NCBI GenBank assembly: GCA_900470965.1
Contig: UCCS01000047.1
Span: 29,684-93,683 of the forward strand
Length of the DNA stretch: 64,000 bases
Direction of reading: 5' to 3'
Source of the DNA: Hyphomicrobiales bacterium
Lineage (GTDB): Bacteria > Pseudomonadota > Alphaproteobacteria > Rhizobiales > Rhizobiaceae
Numbering within the stretch: the stretch's first letter is position 1; each line of letters begins with the position of its first letter. This document shows positions 42,508 through 51,170 of this stretch, in pieces. A model generated the notes under the pieces. The model did no database searches. It saw only the letters and a program-made list of their open reading frames with translations, and had not been told where the DNA came from. Both the position numbers and the translations under genes were made by a program.

Positions 42508-43293
42508 ATGGCGCAGCGCATCATCTCGGCGCGACAGCGTGAAATCCTGGCATTGATCGAAAATCAGGGGACCCAGTTCATCGAGGATCTCGCGCGCCGT
42601 TATGATTTGACGACACAGACGATACGTCGCGATATCAACACGTTATGCGATCTGGGTTTCGCACGGCGATTCCACGGCGGCGTCGACCTCCCCGTCGAGG
42701 GCAGCAACATATCTCTCAATGCGCGCGCGCAGTTGAACAAGCGCGCCAAGCGATCGATCGCGAAGCGCCTGGCAAGCGATATCGGTCCGGATTCAACCGT
42801 CTTTCTGGGCATCGGCAGCACGGTTCAGTTCGTGGCGGAGGCGCTACGCGACCATAAGGGACTGACTGTCGTGACCAATAATTTGCATGTGGCGCTGACC
42901 CTTTGCGATGCACCGACCGTGGAGGTGCATCTGACGGGAGGGCTGCTGCGCCACGACGACCGCGACGTGGTGGGCGCCGACGTCATCAAGTTCATCGAGA
43001 AGTTCTACGCCAATTACGCGGTCTTTGGCGCCGGTGCGCTCAGCTCGGTCAACGGGATCATGGATTTCAGCTACGGTGAGGCGCAGATCACCAATGCGCT
43101 GATCGAGAATTCGCAGAGCCACTTTCTGGTCGCCGATGTCAGTAAATGGGAGCGAACGGCAGCTGTTCGTGTCGCTCCGTTCAAGCAACTCGACCGCTTC
43201 TACACGGATCGTCTGCCGGATCATTTGCAAAGCAGGCAGGCACTTTCGGCAAGCGGCGTCGAAATCGTCACAAGCGACGAGGAAAATGGATGA
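42508..43293 (+). CDS. DeoR/GlpR-type repressor
   Basis: This is a 261-residue regulator. The N-terminal winged helix has EDLARRYDLTTQTIRRDINT and the DeoR signature LCDLGFARRFHGG. The C-terminal DeoRC sensor domain has the FLGIGSTVQFVAEAL phosphate-binding-like loop and VHLTGGLLRHDDRDVVG. Family members respond to phosphorylated sugars or glycerol-3-phosphate, which fits the product of UgpQ. It probably binds the TGTTCATTYGAAC palindromes upstream of ugpB. It starts 9 bases after ugpQ and overlaps the HAD gene by 4 bases. Confidence 0.9.
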   Translation: MAQRIISARQREILALIENQGTQFIEDLARRYDLTTQTIRRDINTLCDLGFARRFHGGVDLPVEGSNISLNARAQLNKRAKRSIAKRLASDIGPDSTVFLGIGSTVQFVAEALRDHKGLTVVTNNLHVALTLCDAPTVEVHLTGGLLRHDDRDVVGADVIKFIEKFYANYAVFGAGALSSVNGIMDFSYGEAQITNALIENSQSHFLVADVSKWERTAAVRVAPFKQLDRFYTDRLPDHLQSRQALSASGVEIVTSDEENG

Positions 43294-44087
43294 CTTTTGT
43301 TGATCGAACTCCATCCGAAGATGAGCTTCGAGGTGTGCGTTATCTCTTCACCGACATTGACGACACGCTGACAACCGAAGGGCAACTGTTGCCCGAGACC
43401 TATCAGGTGCTCTGGGATCTGAACGATGCAGGCATTGCGGTCATTCCGGTCACCGGCGGCTCGGCGGGCTGGTGCGAGCACATTGTCCGCGCCTGGCCCG
43501 TCAAGGCGGTCATCGGCGAAAGCGGCGCCTATGCGGTTTTCCGCCGAGGGCGCAACGTGATCTTCGACTATTGGGAGGGGCAGGCAGCGCAAAGCGAGCG
43601 ACAACGGCATCATCTCGAAACGGTTGCCGGCATTATCGCACGGGAAGGACTGCCGTTTCAGATTGCGCACGACCAGGCCTTTCGGCTGGCAGACGTCGCC
43701 ATTGATATCGTAGGTCATCCTCCGGCGGAGGTTGACCGATTGACGGGGTATCTGCGCGCCCGCGGGGCAACGGTCGCCGTCAGCTCGATCCACATCAACA
43801 CATGGATAGGCAACTACGACAAACGCGCGATGAGCGAGCGTATTCTCACCCAGGAATTCGGCGTAAGCCCGCACGACGTTGCGCTGGCAACAGCCTTTGT
43901 CGGCGATTCCCGCAACGATGCATCGATGTTCGGCTACATCGGCAATTCCTTCGGCGTGAACAATATCCTGCCGATAGTGCCGCACTTGCCCCATCCCCCT
44001 CGGTGGATTTCGACCAGGCCGGCGGGGCTCGGATTTGCGGATATCGGGGCGACCATTCTTGCTGCCGCCAGGCATATGAAGACCTAG
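43290..44087 (+). CDS. HAD-family phosphatase
   Basis: This is a 265-residue HAD hydrolase with motif I DIDDTLT, motif II VTGGSAGW, and motif IV GDSRNDASMFG. The inserted cap between motifs II and III puts it in the type-IIB (Cof-like) group, whose members dephosphorylate sugar or polyol phosphates. ATG 43290 overlaps the deoR stop (ATGA). Its place at the end of the ugp operon suggests a role in removing phosphate from an imported compound, for example glycerol-3-phosphate or a head-group alcohol phosphate. The substrate is not known. Confidence 0.88.
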   Translation: MTFVDRTPSEDELRGVRYLFTDIDDTLTTEGQLLPETYQVLWDLNDAGIAVIPVTGGSAGWCEHIVRAWPVKAVIGESGAYAVFRRGRNVIFDYWEGQAAQSERQRHHLETVAGIIAREGLPFQIAHDQAFRLADVAIDIVGHPPAEVDRLTGYLRARGATVAVSSIHINTWIGNYDKRAMSERILTQEFGVSPHDVALATAFVGDSRNDASMFGYIGNSFGVNNILPIVPHLPHPPRWISTRPAGLGFADIGATILAAARHMKT

Positions 44088-44196
44088 AGCCAGGCATGGC
44101 CCCGAGCCCTAGGGCGTGGCACGCAGCCGTCGCTCATCGATCGGACGGCCCGGCGCCTTTGCGATGACATGGGGCTCTTCTAGTCCCACGCAGTCG

Positions 44197-45258
44197 TCAG
44201 CCGGTTATGATCGCTAGACCGCGATCCCTGAACCCGATCTCGACCTCGGTTGCCGTTGCAAGCGGCCTTTCGACGGCGGGATCGACGACGAAGAGCGTAC
44301 CGCTCTGCGTCTTCACTTCATATTCCACGTGATCCCCGAGATAGGCGGCATGGGTGATCTCGCCGCTCAACGCGCCGCCATTTTTCGGCGCAAGCGTAAT
44401 GGCGTTCGGGCGCACGGCGAGCTGCGCCGGTCCGAGGTGGAGGTTGCGGCCCGTCAGGCGATGGACAAGGCCCCCGACATTGATCGTGGCATGACTGCCG
44501 TCGACATCGACGACATTGCATGACACGACGTTGGCCTCACCCATGAAGTCGGCGATGAAGGCGGAGGCAGGCTCGTCGTAAAGGGAGCGGGGAGCGCCCT
44601 TCTGCGCAATTTCGCCGTCCTTCATGACGATGATCTCATCGGAGACTGCCAATGCTTCATCCTGGTCGTGGGTGACGTAGACGGCTGTAAATCCAAGCCG
44701 TTGTTGCAATTCGCGGATTTCCGTCCTCACGCGGCGGCGCAAGCGCGCGTCAAGATTTGACAGCGGCTCGTCAAGAAGCAGGACCTGTGGCTCGAGCACC
44801 AGGGCGCGAGCAACTGCGACACGCTGCTGCTGGCCCCCGGATAGCTCCGCCGGCAAGCGCTGCCCCATGCCGCCGAGACCGACGAGCATCAGGCCTTCCT
44901 CGGCGCGGTCGCGCGCCTCTCTGCGCTTCAGCCCGGAGGATTCGAGACCGTAGGCGACGTTGTCGAGCGCGCTCATATGCGGAAAGAGCGCGTAGGACTG
45001 AAACACCATCGAGACGTCGCGTTCGTTTGCCGGGAGCATCGTCACGTCTTTGCCGCCGATCAGAATGCGTCCGGCGGACGGGTGTTCGAGGCCGGCCAGC
45101 ATGCGCAACGTCGTCGTCTTGCCGCAGCCGGAGGGGCCGAGCAGCGTCACCAGCGTGCCTGGCTCGATCGTCAGCGACAGGTCGGGGATGGCGATGAAGG
45201 CGCCGAAGGTCTTCCGGACGTTCTGGAAGACGACAGAACCGGCTTTGGGGTTAATCAT
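44197..45258 (-). CDS. ABC ATPase, AfuC/FbpC-like
   Basis: This is a 353-residue ABC ATPase. It shows Walker A GPSGCGKTT, signature LSGGQQQR, Walker B VLLLDEPLSNLDA, the switch His in YVTHDQ, and a C-terminal TOBE-type domain (FRDRGLAIITG end). It belongs to the group that energises ferric-ion, putrescine, 2-aminoethylphosphonate or hexose-phosphate importers. It overlaps the permease gene by 4 bases, so the two are translationally coupled. It is the last gene of the three-gene operon. Confidence 0.9.
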   Translation of the reverse strand: MINPKAGSVVFQNVRKTFGAFIAIPDLSLTIEPGTLVTLLGPSGCGKTTTLRMLAGLEHPSAGRILIGGKDVTMLPANERDVSMVFQSYALFPHMSALDNVAYGLESSGLKRREARDRAEEGLMLVGLGGMGQRLPAELSGGQQQRVAVARALVLEPQVLLLDEPLSNLDARLRRRVRTEIRELQQRLGFTAVYVTHDQDEALAVSDEIIVMKDGEIAQKGAPRSLYDEPASAFIADFMGEANVVSCNVVDVDGSHATINVGGLVHRLTGRNLHLGPAQLAVRPNAITLAPKNGGALSGEITHAAYLGDHVEYEVKTQSGTLFVVDPAVERPLATATEVEIGFRDRGLAIITG

Positions 45259-47495
45259 GCGGTTTTCTCCTGACCGAGAGGTGCGGCAGCGGTGGCTGTT
45301 GGCGCTGCGATGGCAATGCGGTTTTCGCGTCGCAGCCGCCGCTCTCCGACGAGAAACTGAAAGCCCGCAATAACAGCGACCATGACGACGATCAGCGTCG
45401 AGGAATAGGCGATCGCCACACCGTATTCGCCGTTCTCGACGAGGCCCACGATATAGGACGTGGCCGTGTTGTACTGGGCACTGACGAGAAAGACGACGGC
45501 GCTGATCGAGGTAATAGCGCGCACGAAGGAATAGACGAGCGCGGCGGTGATCGCGGGCCGCAATAACGGCAGGATGACCTTGCGGATCGTCCGGAAACTA
45601 TCAGCGCGCAGTGTCAGCGACGCCTCGTCGAGACTCTTGTCGAGCTGGCTCATCGCCGCAACGCCACCACGTACGCCGACCGGCATGTTGCGGAAGACGA
45701 AGCAGGCGATGAGGACGAGAGCCGTGCCGGTCATTTCCAGCGGCGGCAGGTTGAAGGCCATGATGTAGCTGATGCCGATGACGGTACCAGGGATCGCAAA
45801 GCTCATCATCAACGCAAATTCGAAGAGGTTGCGGCCCGCGAATTTCTGCCGGACGATAAGATAGGCGGTCAGCAAGCCGACAGCGGCCGTGAGCGGGGCG
45901 GAGATCAGGGCGATTTCCATTGTCGTCCAGAACGAATTCCAGGCGACCCCCGTCCACGCCAGGCCGCCGCCATCACGGAATCCGATCGAAAATGCGCGGA
46001 TATAGTGTTCCGTCGTCAGCGTATTATCGAGACCCCAGGTGCGCACGAAGCCGCCGAACAGGATCATCGCATAGACGATGATGGTGAAGATCATCCAGGG
46101 GATGACGATGGCATGCACGGCGATCGAAACGCCGCGTGGCAGCGCGCTATGCTGGCCGGAATCGCCCTTGCCGGTCACCGTCGCAAAATTCTTGCCCGAC
46201 AGCCAGAAGCGCTGCGCGAGAAAGGCCGACAGCGTGAAGCAGAGCAGGATCATTGCAAGCACGGCGGCCCGTGATGGATCGTTCTGCGAACCGACCACGG
46301 CAAAGAAGATTTCGGTCGACAGCACGCCGTGGCTGCCGCCGAGCACGAGCGGATTGCCGAAATCTGCCATGCTTTCGATGAAGCCGATCAGGAAGGCATT
46401 GGCGAGACCGGGTTTCATCAGCGGCAGAGACACTCGCCAGAAGGTACGCCAGCGGTCGGCACGCAGCGTTTGCGACGCCTCTTCCATCGATGGGCTCACG
46501 CCTTCGACGACGCCGATGAGCACCAGAAAGGAGATCGGAGTGAAAGAGAGAACCTGGGCGATCCAGATCCCGGTCAGCCCATAAAGCCAGCGGCCAGGCT
46601 CGACGCCGAGCAATGTAGAGACGAATTGCGTCGCTACGCCGGAGCGGCCGAAGAGCAGGGTCAGCGCCAGGCCGACAACGAAGGGCGGGGTGATGATCGG
46701 CAGGATCGTCAGAAGCCGCAGCCCCTTCTTGAAGGGGAAGCGGGTGCGGGTGGCGACAAGCGCAAAGCACAGGCCAAGCGTCGTCGAACCGGCAGCCGTC
46801 ATGATCGCCAGCCAGAGCGTACGCCAGGCGACGCCGCAGCGCTCGCCGCCGACCACGCAGCCCAGGTTCCAGACCGAGGCATCCTGGATATTCGTCAGGA
46901 ACCCATCCGGATTGAAGGAGCCGTCGAAATCCTGGAAGGCGCCGACGAACATGCTGCCGATCGGATAAAAGACGAAGACGGTGACCAGGAAGACCACTAT
47001 CGTGATGGCGCTGACGACGAAGGCATCGCCCTTCATCACGCCGCGCTCGGCCAAGCCGAAGGAAAAGAGGAGAACGAAGATGAGGCCGACGACGACGGCG
47101 CCAGCGCCCATCGACGGCTGCCCGTCGGGAAGAGCGCCGAACAGCGTTTCGCCGATCGTCCAGCTCCAGCCGGAAAAACCGATCGCGAGTCCCTGCAGCG
47201 CCAGGAGGACAAGCCCAAGCCCGGCTGCCCAGGCAAGCAGCGCGCCGCGGCGATTGGGATCGTGAAGAAAGCGCGCGACGCCGCCAAGCAGAACAAAAAA
47301 GACAGCAATCGCGAGCCACCATCGACCATGGAGGATGATCTGCAATATGCCGGGCGCCGTGGAGGGATCGTCCGGGAAATCCGGTAGCCAGCCAAGGTCG
47401 AAGAAGCCGCCTTCGATCCGATACCACGGGAGCAGTAACAGGGCGCCGATGGCGAAGACGAGAGCGATATCCAGTCTGCGGTTGTGGTTCTTCAT
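45255..47495 (-). CDS. Fused two-domain ABC permease, AfuB/FbpB-like
   Basis: This 746-residue protein contains two permease domains in tandem, with about twelve membrane segments and two EAA loops (MEEASQTLRADRWRTFWRVS and DEASLTLRADSFRTIRKVIL). FbpB and AfuB proteins are fused like this. The first 190 residues carry three or four additional hydrophobic segments, which is longer than usual. It forms the channel for the binding protein upstream. A hairpin lies in the 76-base gap between the two genes. Confidence 0.9.
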   Translation of the reverse strand: MKNHNRRLDIALVFAIGALLLLPWYRIEGGFFDLGWLPDFPDDPSTAPGILQIILHGRWWLAIAVFFVLLGGVARFLHDPNRRGALLAWAAGLGLVLLALQGLAIGFSGWSWTIGETLFGALPDGQPSMGAGAVVVGLIFVLLFSFGLAERGVMKGDAFVVSAITIVVFLVTVFVFYPIGSMFVGAFQDFDGSFNPDGFLTNIQDASVWNLGCVVGGERCGVAWRTLWLAIMTAAGSTTLGLCFALVATRTRFPFKKGLRLLTILPIITPPFVVGLALTLLFGRSGVATQFVSTLLGVEPGRWLYGLTGIWIAQVLSFTPISFLVLIGVVEGVSPSMEEASQTLRADRWRTFWRVSLPLMKPGLANAFLIGFIESMADFGNPLVLGGSHGVLSTEIFFAVVGSQNDPSRAAVLAMILLCFTLSAFLAQRFWLSGKNFATVTGKGDSGQHSALPRGVSIAVHAIVIPWMIFTIIVYAMILFGGFVRTWGLDNTLTTEHYIRAFSIGFRDGGGLAWTGVAWNSFWTTMEIALISAPLTAAVGLLTAYLIVRQKFAGRNLFEFALMMSFAIPGTVIGISYIMAFNLPPLEMTGTALVLIACFVFRNMPVGVRGGVAAMSQLDKSLDEASLTLRADSFRTIRKVILPLLRPAITAALVYSFVRAITSISAVVFLVSAQYNTATSYIVGLVENGEYGVAIAYSSTLIVVMVAVIAGFQFLVGERRLRRENRIAIAAPTATAAAPLGQEKTA

Positions 47496-47527
47496 CAGTT
47501 CGCCCGCGCTTGAGCTGCATCATGCAT

Positions 47528-47555
47528 CTGGCCGGCGGCTTCCGCGGCCGGCCAG
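47528..47555 (-). promoter_or_regulatory. Hairpin between binding-protein and permease genes
   Basis: CTGGCCGGC and GCCGGCCAG form a perfect 9-bp stem with a 10-base loop, 17 bases after the binding-protein stop in the direction of transcription. It occupies the same place as the ugpB-ugpA hairpin, and both stems contain GGCCGG. No T-run follows. A role in differential expression is likely. Confidence 0.6.
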
Positions 47556-47571
47556 GGGGAGTGGATGGAGA

Positions 47572-48600
47572 TCAGTTGGCCTTGGCGCCGATTTCCTTGT
47601 CCCAACGCGAGAGCAACGACTTGCGCTTATCTGGATCGCCGTAGGTCTTGAAGTCGTAGTCGATGAGCTTGATGTCCTCGAACTTCGGCGATTCCTTCGG
47701 GACCTCGGCGGACTTGTTCGACGGCAGCTGGAACGACTTGGCATCCTTCATGTGCGACTGCACTTCGGCCGTCAGCGCCCAGTCATACCACTTCTTGGCA
47801 TTGTCCAGGTTCTTGGCGCCCTTGATGATCGACATCGAACCGATCTCGTAACCGGTTCCCTCACAGGGCGCGACAGACTTAACCGGGAAGCCTTCGACCG
47901 TCTGCGCTACCGCATCATGCATGAAGACGATGCCGATCGTCGCTTCGCCGCGGGCGGCGGCCTTCACTGGCGCCGACCCCGATTTCGTGTATTGCGAGAT
48001 ATTGGCGTTGAGCTTGCCGAGGTAATCGAAAGCCTTATCCTCCCCCATGATCTGCACGAGCGTTGCGAGCGCCGTATAGGCGGTGCCCGAGGAGTTCGGA
48101 TTGGCGATCTGGATCTCACCCTTGTAGGAGGCGTCGAGCAGATCGGCCCAGCACTTCGGCTCCTTCAGACCCTTCTTGGCCAGCAGGTCAGTATTGTAGC
48201 CCCACCCGAGCGCGCCGGCGTAAACGCCGACCGTACGGAAATTGGCACTCTCCGCCTGCTTATTTGCCCAATCATTAAGTTGGTCGAGCATCGGCGACTT
48301 GTATTCCTGGGTCAGGCCTTCGCTGGCCGCCTGCAGATGCGGGTCACCGGTCCCTGCCCACCAGATATCGGTCTTCGGGTTGCGCGCCTCGGCACGGACT
48401 TTTGCGTAAGTCTCGCCCGAAGAGAGGCGAACCATGTTCACCTTGATATCCGTCTGCTTCTCGAAACTATCCTTCATCATCTCGCAGATGACGACATCTG
48501 CCGAGCAGATGAGATTGAGATCACCGGCGGCGTGCGCCGAGTAGGTGACAAGAGAGACACTTGTGACAAGTGCCGCCGCGACGATATTGGCTGAACGCAT
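47572..48600 (-). CDS. ABC binding protein, AfuA/FbpA-like
   Basis: This is a 342-residue periplasmic binding protein. The signal peptide is MRSANIVAAALVTSVSLVTY ending SAHA, and the mature part is AGDLNLICSADVVICEMMKD with SSGETYAKVRAEARNPKTDI and WWAGTGDPHLQAASEGL. It is in the family of ferric-binding proteins, but its AfuA branch includes a characterised member (Actinobacillus pleuropneumoniae) that binds hexose and heptose phosphates. The Tyr-Tyr iron site of FbpA is not evident near the end. ATG 48600 follows GAGGAGG. Context (LacI regulator, phosphatase with the same operator) favours a phosphorylated sugar. Confidence 0.9.
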   Translation of the reverse strand: MRSANIVAAALVTSVSLVTYSAHAAGDLNLICSADVVICEMMKDSFEKQTDIKVNMVRLSSGETYAKVRAEARNPKTDIWWAGTGDPHLQAASEGLTQEYKSPMLDQLNDWANKQAESANFRTVGVYAGALGWGYNTDLLAKKGLKEPKCWADLLDASYKGEIQIANPNSSGTAYTALATLVQIMGEDKAFDYLGKLNANISQYTKSGSAPVKAAARGEATIGIVFMHDAVAQTVEGFPVKSVAPCEGTGYEIGSMSIIKGAKNLDNAKKWYDWALTAEVQSHMKDAKSFQLPSNKSAEVPKESPKFEDIKLIDYDFKTYGDPDKRKSLLSRWDKEIGAKAN

Positions 48601-48651
48601 TCTATCCTCCTCGTTTGTCTGGCGCCTCCACGCCATCCGCCTTTGCAAGCG

Positions 48652-48669
48652 TGTGCAAAGCGTGCATGA
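48652..48669. promoter_or_regulatory. LacI operator candidate, importer side
   Basis: TTTGCA-AGCGTG-TGCAAA is a perfect 6-bp inverted repeat with a 6-base spacer, 52 bases upstream of the binding-protein start. The core TTGCA-N6-TGCAA recurs at 48733 and at 52226. A related half site, GTGCAT, follows directly. Confidence 0.65.
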
Positions 48670-48732
48670 GCAGGGTGGTCCTGTCAATTGCCATTGTCAT
48701 AAAAGTGTCACGGTGAACTGCCGGCTGCGCAC

Positions 48733-48758
48733 TTGCACACAATTGCAATTATGTGCAC
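48733..48758. promoter_or_regulatory. LacI operator candidate, lacI side
   Basis: TTGCA-CACAAT-TGCAA (48733-48748) is a perfect repeat. A second, overlapping near-match, TTGCA-ATTATG-TGCAC (48743-48758), follows. Both lie 24-50 bases upstream of the lacI start, in the position expected for autoregulation. Confidence 0.65.
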
Positions 48759-48781
48759 AGTCCGCGCAAAGGGAGCTGCCG

Positions 48782-49795
48782 GTGGTCACGAAGGATTTTG
48801 TCAGCGCACAGGAAGTTGCGGAAAAAGCGGGTGTTTCGCGTTCGGCGGTATCGCGTGCCTTCACCCCGGGTGCCAGTGTCTCTGCGGAGACGCGCAGGCG
48901 CGTGATGGATGCAGCGGAGGCGCTTGGCTACCACGTCAACCACCTGGCTCGCGGGCTGATGACAAACGAAAGCGGCATCGTCTGTCTCATCGTGTCGGAA
49001 CTCGGGACGCCTTTTCGCTCGTCATTGATCCAGGCGCTCACCCAGCAGCTTCAGAACTGCGGAAAGATTGCCATGCTGGTCAACACCGACCGTTCCGACG
49101 GCAGTGTGGATCGGGCGCTGCGCCAGGCAATTCACTACCGCGCCGATGCATCGATCATCCTGTCTGGACTGCCCGACAAATCCATCACCCAACTCTGCCT
49201 GAAGAACGGCCAGCGCCTGGTTCTCATCAACCGCGATGACGACCAGCCAGGGCCGCTGCGCATCAACCTCGACGATCAGGAAGCGGCTGGCCGCATCCTG
49301 ACGGCATTTCTACGCGCCGGCTGCCGCCAGCTCGCATTTGCCAATTCCGAGGCCGGGACGCCGAGCCTGATGGCGCGAGAGCGCGGTTTCGTCGCTGCGG
49401 CCGCGGCCCTTGGCATGGAGGTTGCCGTCGAGCGTCACGGCTCCACGGGATATGAGGCGGGAAAAGTGGTCGCCCAGAGGCTTTTGACGCGCAAGGAGCG
49501 ACCGGACGCGATCTTTTGCGCCAATGATCTGCTTGCCTGCGGTGTCATGGACGCCGCGCGCCATCAGTTCAAGATGTCCGTCCCCGATCAGCTCTGCGTT
49601 GCCGGCTTCGACGATGTCGAGCAGGCCTCGTGGTCCTCCTACGACCTGACGACCTTCGCGCAACCGGTTGCGATGGTTGCGCGCGAGGCCGTCGCCTTTC
49701 TGGCCGCTCCGGCTGGAACGGTCGATGCGGGCGAGGTTCGGACACTCAAACTCCATGCTGAGCTGGTCTGGCGCGGCTCGATCCGCGGCGGGTGA
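48782..49795 (+). CDS. LacI-family transcriptional regulator
   Basis: This is a 337-residue LacI regulator. The N-terminal helix-turn-helix (SAQEVAEKAGVSRSAVSRAF, then the hinge region SAETRRRVMDAAEALGYHVN) is followed by a periplasmic-binding-like effector domain ending FDDVEQASWSSYDLTTFAQP. GTG 48782 with AAAGGGAG upstream is the most likely start; the longer open frame reaches into the operators. It is divergent from the AfuABC-like operon, and its target motif is probably TTGCA-N6-TGCAA, also found before the phosphatase at 52279. The effector is probably a sugar or its phosphate. Confidence 0.92.
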   Translation: MVTKDFVSAQEVAEKAGVSRSAVSRAFTPGASVSAETRRRVMDAAEALGYHVNHLARGLMTNESGIVCLIVSELGTPFRSSLIQALTQQLQNCGKIAMLVNTDRSDGSVDRALRQAIHYRADASIILSGLPDKSITQLCLKNGQRLVLINRDDDQPGPLRINLDDQEAAGRILTAFLRAGCRQLAFANSEAGTPSLMARERGFVAAAAALGMEVAVERHGSTGYEAGKVVAQRLLTRKERPDAIFCANDLLACGVMDAARHQFKMSVPDQLCVAGFDDVEQASWSSYDLTTFAQPVAMVAREAVAFLAAPAGTVDAGEVRTLKLHAELVWRGSIRGG

Positions 49796-49861
49796 TGCAA
49801 TGCGCCGTCAGTGCGTCGCGTCAATAAGCTGGAAGGGCTTCACAAGCACCGTGGGGCATAG

Positions 49862-50392
49862 ATGAAGAACGGCGACAAGCCAAAGAAGGTCAAGGCCGGC
49901 GGATTGCTGCAGCAACTGGCGCTCGTTCCCGAGACCTTGTTCAAAGGCGCTTTCCTGCAGCAATATGGGGCTGTCTGCTTTCGCTATGTCGGCAATGGGG
50001 ATCAGATCGAGATCTTGCTGATCACCTCGCGGGAAAGTCGTCGCTGGATCATTCCCAAGGGTTGGCCGATAAAGAAAAAGAAACCCTTCGAAACGGCTGC
50101 CACCGAAGCTTTCGAGGAGGCCGGCGTCGAGGGGAGGGTGCGCAAGAAGCCGATCGGTCGATATACCTATCTCAAGGAACTTGAAGCTGACGCGGTCTCT
50201 CCATGCGTCGTCGACCTGTTCCAGATTGAGGTCAAAGCCCTGGCAGACGATTTCAAGGAGCGCGGCGAGAGGGTTCTCGCCTGGGTTTCTCCGGACGAAG
50301 CTGCCCGGCGCGTGCGGGAACTCGAACTCAAATCGCTCCTCGTATCCTTTCGACCGCACGGTTCGAGCGCAAAGTGGAAAATGAGGATTTAG
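49862..50392 (+). CDS. Nudix hydrolase, DIPP-like
   Basis: This is a 176-residue Nudix protein. The Nudix box reads G-W-P-I-K-K-K-K-P-F-E-T-A-A-T-E-A-F-E-E-A-G-V, shared with the diphosphoinositol-polyphosphate and diadenosine-polyphosphate hydrolase subgroup; the usual Arg of REUXEE is Thr. The segment RRWIIPKGWP before it is typical of the same group. It starts 66 bases after lacI on the same strand. It may hydrolyse a nucleoside diphosphate derivative; the true substrate is unknown. Confidence 0.85.
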   Translation: MKNGDKPKKVKAGGLLQQLALVPETLFKGAFLQQYGAVCFRYVGNGDQIEILLITSRESRRWIIPKGWPIKKKKPFETAATEAFEEAGVEGRVRKKPIGRYTYLKELEADAVSPCVVDLFQIEVKALADDFKERGERVLAWVSPDEAARRVRELELKSLLVSFRPHGSSAKWKMRI

Positions 50393-50531
50393 AGACACCG
50401 TTTCAGGAGCGTGGTTTGAATATCGATTCTGTTTGGATGAAGCGGGAACGGTGTTGCGTCGATCTATCGACAGAGCTGGCTGCGCGCTCCTTCTCCACTT
50501 ATGCCACCACCGACAAGAGGGCCGCTAGGTT

Positions 50532-51113
50532 ATGAATTCAACTTCGAACGTAAAAAACTCTGCGCAGGATAAGCGAGCGGATATCGTCACCATCGGCTCG
50601 ACTAAGGTCTATGCCAATCGGTGGATGGCGGTCCACGAAGACAAGATCGAGCGCAGTGACGGTTCGCCCGGACTCTACGGCTATGTCGACAAACCCGATT
50701 TTGCAATGATCCTGCCGTTTGACCATGGCCTCGTCCATCTGGTTCAACAATTCCGATATCCGATCAAGTCACGCCAGTGGGAATTTCCTCAGGGGAGCTG
50801 GGAGGAAAGCCCCGACGCCAAGGTCGAGGAACTCGCCCGCGGGGAATTGCAGGAGGAAACCGGCCTGATCGCGGGTTCCTTGGTTAGGATCGGCACCATC
50901 TACCCGCTCTATGGGACAGTCAACCAGAGATGCCATGTCTTCTTCGCGACGGATCTGACGGCAGGAGACATCAGGCTGGAGCATGAAGAACAGGACCTCG
51001 TTCAGGCAGCCGTTTCGGTCGATGAGCTGCAGCGTATGATCCTCGACGGCGATCTTCAGGATGCAGGCACGATTGCCGCTTTCGGACTTGCGCGACTGCG
51101 AAATCTTCTGTGA
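50532..51113 (+). CDS. Nudix hydrolase, ADP-ribose-pyrophosphatase-like
   Basis: This is a 193-residue Nudix protein. It shows the Nudix box around QGSWEESPDAKVEELARGEL and QEETGL, and upstream VHLVQQFRYPIKSRQWEFPQ, which matches ADP-ribose and nucleotide-sugar pyrophosphatases (NudE/NudF-type). The usual Arg before the Glu of the box is Gly here. It follows the first Nudix gene by 139 bases and precedes the CofD-like gene by 57. Hydrolysis of a nucleotide sugar would fit a sugar-phosphate module, but that is inference. Confidence 0.85.
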   Translation: MNSTSNVKNSAQDKRADIVTIGSTKVYANRWMAVHEDKIERSDGSPGLYGYVDKPDFAMILPFDHGLVHLVQQFRYPIKSRQWEFPQGSWEESPDAKVEELARGELQEETGLIAGSLVRIGTIYPLYGTVNQRCHVFFATDLTAGDIRLEHEEQDLVQAAVSVDELQRMILDGDLQDAGTIAAFGLARLRNLL

Positions 51114-51170
51114 CAGGCTCGTCACGATTTGTGACGACGGGAGAGCTGTTGCGGGCAATCAGCGGCGGGC

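Noticed and set aside
46329..47387. Plus-strand frame of 352 codons opposite the fused permease
   Set aside because: It is highly charged (Arg, Glu, Asp, Gln) as expected for the antisense of a membrane-protein gene.
44197..48600. Firm annotation of the importer as a ferric-iron system
   Set aside because: The family includes iron, phosphonate, polyamine-like and sugar-phosphate importers, and the neighbouring genes favour a phosphorylated organic substrate.
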